7,266 bases of DNA, from the NCBI GenBank assembly GCA_002923335.1, contig BEHZ01000087.1, positions 1 through 7,266 on the forward strand, in the 5' to 3' direction. This DNA comes from a bacterium HR23 (GTDB lineage: Bacteria; Chloroflexota; Dehalococcoidia; Lucifugimonadales; HRBIN23). A program made the translations under genes and the position numbers. The notes beneath the pieces are model-generated. The model saw nothing but the letters and a program-made list of their open reading frames with translations, did not search any database and had not been told where the DNA came from. Each line of letters starts with the position of its first letter. Within the stretch, counting starts at the first letter, position 1. Positions 5,267 to 7,266 of the stretch are shown here, piece after piece.

Positions 5267-6253
5267 TCAGAAGAGGGGGCTCCCGAGGTCCTGGGCCATT
5301 CCACCACCCGGTATTCGTATCGCATCCCCCCTTCTCCCTGGGGCCTGTTCCGGGGCGGGGGCGGCGAAGAGGTGGCGGATCCGTCCCCCCTCCTCCAGGG
5401 CGAAGCCGGTCAGGGCTCCAGAGAAGAGGTGGTGCCAGCCCCGGCCCGCGGGCGCGGGCACCGCCTCGGTGGGGGTCTGCTCCAGGACGACCAGGAACGC
5501 CTCCGCCGTCATCCGGGGTCCGGAGGCCGCAGACCAGAGGGCAGAGACGGCATACCCGCCCAGAACCTTCGACGCAAGAAGGGCCCAGGTCCCCGGATAG
5601 TCAAAGAGGTCCATCCCCAGGAGGCATCCCTTATAGAGCACTACTGCGCCCACCTGTCCGGGGAGGGGATGGCTTATGGAGCGGACCGCCTTTTCCAGGT
5701 CCTCGCCGCGGGCCGCGAAGAAGTCGGGGAAGGCTTCACTGGGCGATACCACCCCAGCCCTGCGATGGAGGAAGGCGATGTGCTCCCACACCATTCCCTG
5801 GTCGGCGCGGGCGGTGCGGGCCCGCCGGAGGCTTTCGGCCACGGAGGCAGCCTTCCGCCGGCGCAGGTCGGCGTCCACCAGGAAGCGTGCAGGGCGGAAT
5901 TCGCGATAGCGGCCCCATCTGCCCCGCTCCACACAGGACACGGGGATGCAGTGCCGGCCCTGGCCCAGCATGAGCGTGATGTTGAGGGTGCGGGTCTGAA
6001 GGCCTCCTTCCAGAACCTCCCCTTCCGGGAGCAGGACAGGACGCTCGCCCCGGACGCTGACCGACAGGGTGGGGACTTCTCCACCCTTGTGCTCTTTGAT
6101 GAGGATGCGACCGTGGGGGAGGGCCTCCTCCAGGAGGTCGTAGTCCCGCTCCTGTGGAGGAGCCCCGGAGATGAGGGGGACCACCGTTATGCCGGTATCC
6201 GTGTGAACGGCCTCCCCAAACCCTACCCTTTCCCGCACAGAGACTGCACCCAT
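5267..6253 (-). CDS. ARPP-1 (DUF6569) family protein
   Basis: This 328-residue protein has the features of the ARPP-1 domain family (ADP-ribosylglycohydrolase- and rhodanese-phosphatase-associated). These include RPVLLPEGEVLEGGLQTRTL (71-90), ITLMLGQG (92-99), and the hallmark IPVSCVERGRW (103-113). QGMVWEHIA (152-160), a central GQVGAVVLYKGCLLGMDLFD (199-218), and a C-terminal GRGWHHLF..LTGFALEEGGRIRHLF (270-296) follow. No signal peptide or membrane helix is seen, so it is probably cytoplasmic. The reaction is not known; the family name records genomic association with ADP-ribose-related enzymes, none of which is present here. The ATG at 6253 has an AGGAGGG site (6260-6266) six bases upstream. 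The domain is complete by about residue 297. The last 30 residues are unlike the family and end at TGA directly followed by TAG, just before the Rad52-like remnant in the same frame, so the tail may be element-derived. Confidence 0.82.
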   Translation of the reverse strand: MGAVSVRERVGFGEAVHTDTGITVVPLISGAPPQERDYDLLEEALPHGRILIKEHKGGEVPTLSVSVRGERPVLLPEGEVLEGGLQTRTLNITLMLGQGRHCIPVSCVERGRWGRYREFRPARFLVDADLRRRKAASVAESLRRARTARADQGMVWEHIAFLHRRAGVVSPSEAFPDFFAARGEDLEKAVRSISHPLPGQVGAVVLYKGCLLGMDLFDYPGTWALLASKVLGGYAVSALWSAASGPRMTAEAFLVVLEQTPTEAVPAPAGRGWHHLFSGALTGFALEEGGRIRHLFAAPAPEQAPGRRGDAIRIPGGGMAQDLGSPLF

Positions 6254-6846
6254 CCCTTACCCTCCTTGCCCAAAGTGTTTCCAAGTTGTGAACGGCCTTC
6301 GCTTTTGCAGACTGTCCTGTTGGCCTCCAAACGCGGGGTGTGCTACCCCCCTCGGTCTCAGGGCCTTCTCGGAACCCGGGCAGCCCTGCCCTCCTTGGGC
6401 CTGTCCCCCTCCAGATGACCGCTAGCCCCTCCTCGGCGCCGGCATCAGGCGAGGTTAGCGCTTCCAGTTTAGGGACCCCTGTTTGCCCTCGTCAACCCCT
6501 CCAGGCCTGGGGGCGCTGTCACTTGTGCGGTGGGCGAATAGACGTTTCACAGTTTCCGGGCATGGGCACGGCGCAGGCCGGGTGAGGAAGGCAGGGCGCG
6601 TCGCTACGGACCCCCCGCACACCAAGAGGGACACCAGGCGGTGTCGCAGGATTCGCGGGAGACCCTATAGGAGGAAGGGGAAACCACAACCGGTGAGGAG
6701 TAGCGGGGGACCCAGATAGATGAGTAACAGGTGCTGGATCATGTGCGCCCAAAACCGGCGTTCGCCCCACGCATTGATGGGGGACATAGACAAAGACCGG
6801 GAACACGAGTCGAGGGCTCAGCCCTTGCCTCTTTACCGGTCTGCGT
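6254..6846. other. 593-base gap without a supportable gene
   Basis: This stretch separates the ARPP-1 start from the transporter stop. Open frames on both strands are Pro/Ser/Arg-rich and lack good ribosome sites. One plus-strand frame ending at 6585 contains a short CHLCGG knuckle, not enough to call a gene. A 6-bp hairpin (6630-6645) and a longer structure near 6794-6842 are the only local features. I see no tRNA or recognisable RNA. The bases before 6253 should hold the ARPP-1 promoter, but I could not pick it out. Confidence 0.5.
6794..6842 (-). terminator. Possible terminator of the NarK-like gene
   Basis: Just after the transporter stop, a 7-bp stem (6836-6842 with 6794-6800, AGACCGG/CCGGTCT) encloses an inner hairpin AGGGC-TGA-GCCCT (6813-6825). 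On the minus strand the outer stem is followed by a short T-rich TTTGTCT. The position suits a terminator, but the large loop and broken T-tract keep this tentative. Confidence 0.35.
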
Positions 6847-7266
6847 TCAACGATCCGAGGGGGCGACGGCCACGCGGGTCGCAGCCGTGTGGGCGCGCTT
6901 CAGGACATAGGCGAGCACCAGGGAAAGGACCGCCAGCCCGATGAAGGTGCCGAACCCGGTAGCGTAGCCGGGGGCGCCCTGGGCGCGCACAAAGACGCCC
7001 ATCACCGGTGGGATGGCGAAGCCGCCGAAGGCACCCAGGCCCCCGACCCAGCCGGCGGCGCCACCTACCGCCTCCGGCACCTCCTGCGGCACCATCTTGT
7101 AGACCGCCGCGTTGTTCACCCCCATACCCACCGCCATCACCGCCTCGCCGACCACGGAAAGGGCATAGTTGTGGGAGAAGGTCATGAGGAGAGCGCCTGC
7201 CAGCATGACGAGCAGGGCCAGCAGGGCCGTGTTCTCCCCGCCGAGGCGGTCAGAGAGGGAGCCTCC
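6847..7266 (-). CDS. MFS transporter, nitrate/nitrite porter-like, C-terminal part
   Basis: The visible 139 residues are the C-terminal part of a major facilitator transporter; the 5' end lies beyond the window. The fragment opens with GGSLSDRLGG, the conserved loop motif of the second MFS half, followed by about four membrane segments near 13-29, 36-56, 71-93 and 103-122. The segments NNAAVYKMVPQEVPEAVGG (51-69) and GWVGGLGAFGGFAIPPVMG (72-90) resemble the NarK/NNP nitrate signature region, where a glycine-rich helix follows a (V/A)(F/Y)K.VP loop. The expected role is nitrate or nitrite movement across the cytoplasmic membrane, although some relatives carry other anions. The tail RAHTAATRVAVAPSDR is cytoplasmic and basic. 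Substrate-binding arginines lie in the missing part, so the nitrate assignment is probable rather than certain. Confidence 0.8.
   Translation of the reverse strand, partial: GGSLSDRLGGENTALLALLVMLAGALLMTFSHNYALSVVGEAVMAVGMGVNNAAVYKMVPQEVPEAVGGAAGWVGGLGAFGGFAIPPVMGVFVRAQGAPGYATGFGTFIGLAVLSLVLAYVLKRAHTAATRVAVAPSDR

Noticed and set aside
5255..5325. Minus-strand ATG frame starting MRYEYRVVEW as a DUF4177-like small protein
   Set aside because: Only the first ten residues look like that family. The rest overlaps the ARPP-1 tail and the Rad52 remnant in another frame, with no matching core.
5156..6418. 420-codon plus-strand frame opposite the ARPP-1 gene
   Set aside because: ARPP-1 family motifs and a good ribosome site are on the minus strand; the plus frame has no domain features.
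6415..6585. Plus-strand frame with a CHLCGG knuckle as a small zinc protein
   Set aside because: It has one CXXC only, no partner pair, no ribosome site and a composition like the flanking noncoding frames.
6630..6645. GACACC-AGGC-GGTGTC hairpin as a terminator or repeat unit
   Set aside because: It is a short stem without a T-tract, occurs once, and is not placed after a gene end.
1..7266. CRISPR array or insertion-sequence transposase
   Set aside because: I see no regularly spaced direct repeats, no transposase motifs and no IS-type terminal inverted repeats in the window.

Overview
The window is GC-rich DNA from a bacterial chromosome. Most genes have strong AGGAGG-type ribosome sites, and several adjacent genes overlap or almost touch. 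A 47-residue double-CXXC zinc ribbon of the DUF5679 type, an ARPP-1 (DUF6569) family gene and tRNAs that mostly lack an encoded CCA fit a Chloroflexota-like organism. That placement is inferred from gene style, not from a marker gene.

Layout. Bases 1-214 are comparatively AT-rich and hold no gene I can support. At 215-358 (+) lies the small zinc-ribbon protein. A 13-bp stem-loop at 390-419 separates it from a convergent, tightly coupled minus-strand operon at 2644-469: rdgB (house-cleaning nucleotide pyrophosphatase), moaA (radical SAM enzyme, first step of molybdenum cofactor synthesis) and a MOSC-domain protein (sulfur or molybdenum-cofactor sulfur handling). rdgB and moaA share an ATGA overlap, and the MOSC gene begins two bases after the moaA stop.

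Divergent from this operon are three tRNA genes on the plus strand: tRNA-Leu(GAG), tRNA-Cys(GCA) and tRNA-Leu(TAA). The last has its own -10 element and forms the left edge of a degraded mobile element of about 2.2 kb (3047 to about 5266). The element holds the catalytic half of a tyrosine integrase pointing into the tRNA. Next to it are an excisionase-like helix-turn-helix gene on the opposite strand, up to three small unrecognised ORFs, and a frameshifted gene that reads as a Rad52/Rad22-type single-strand annealing protein. No second copy of the tRNA end is visible, so the right boundary is not defined by an att repeat.

Right of the remnant, on the minus strand, are an intact ARPP-1 family protein (6253-5267), about 590 bases without a supportable gene, and the C-terminal part of a major-facilitator transporter of the nitrate/nitrite porter type that runs off the window (7266-6847). 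Cofactor synthesis (moaA, MOSC) and a NarK-like porter in one neighbourhood are compatible with molybdoenzyme or nitrate metabolism, but no molybdoenzyme is in view.

I found no convincing new defence or conflict system. The most informative region is the decayed element at the tRNA and its junction with the ARPP-1 gene.
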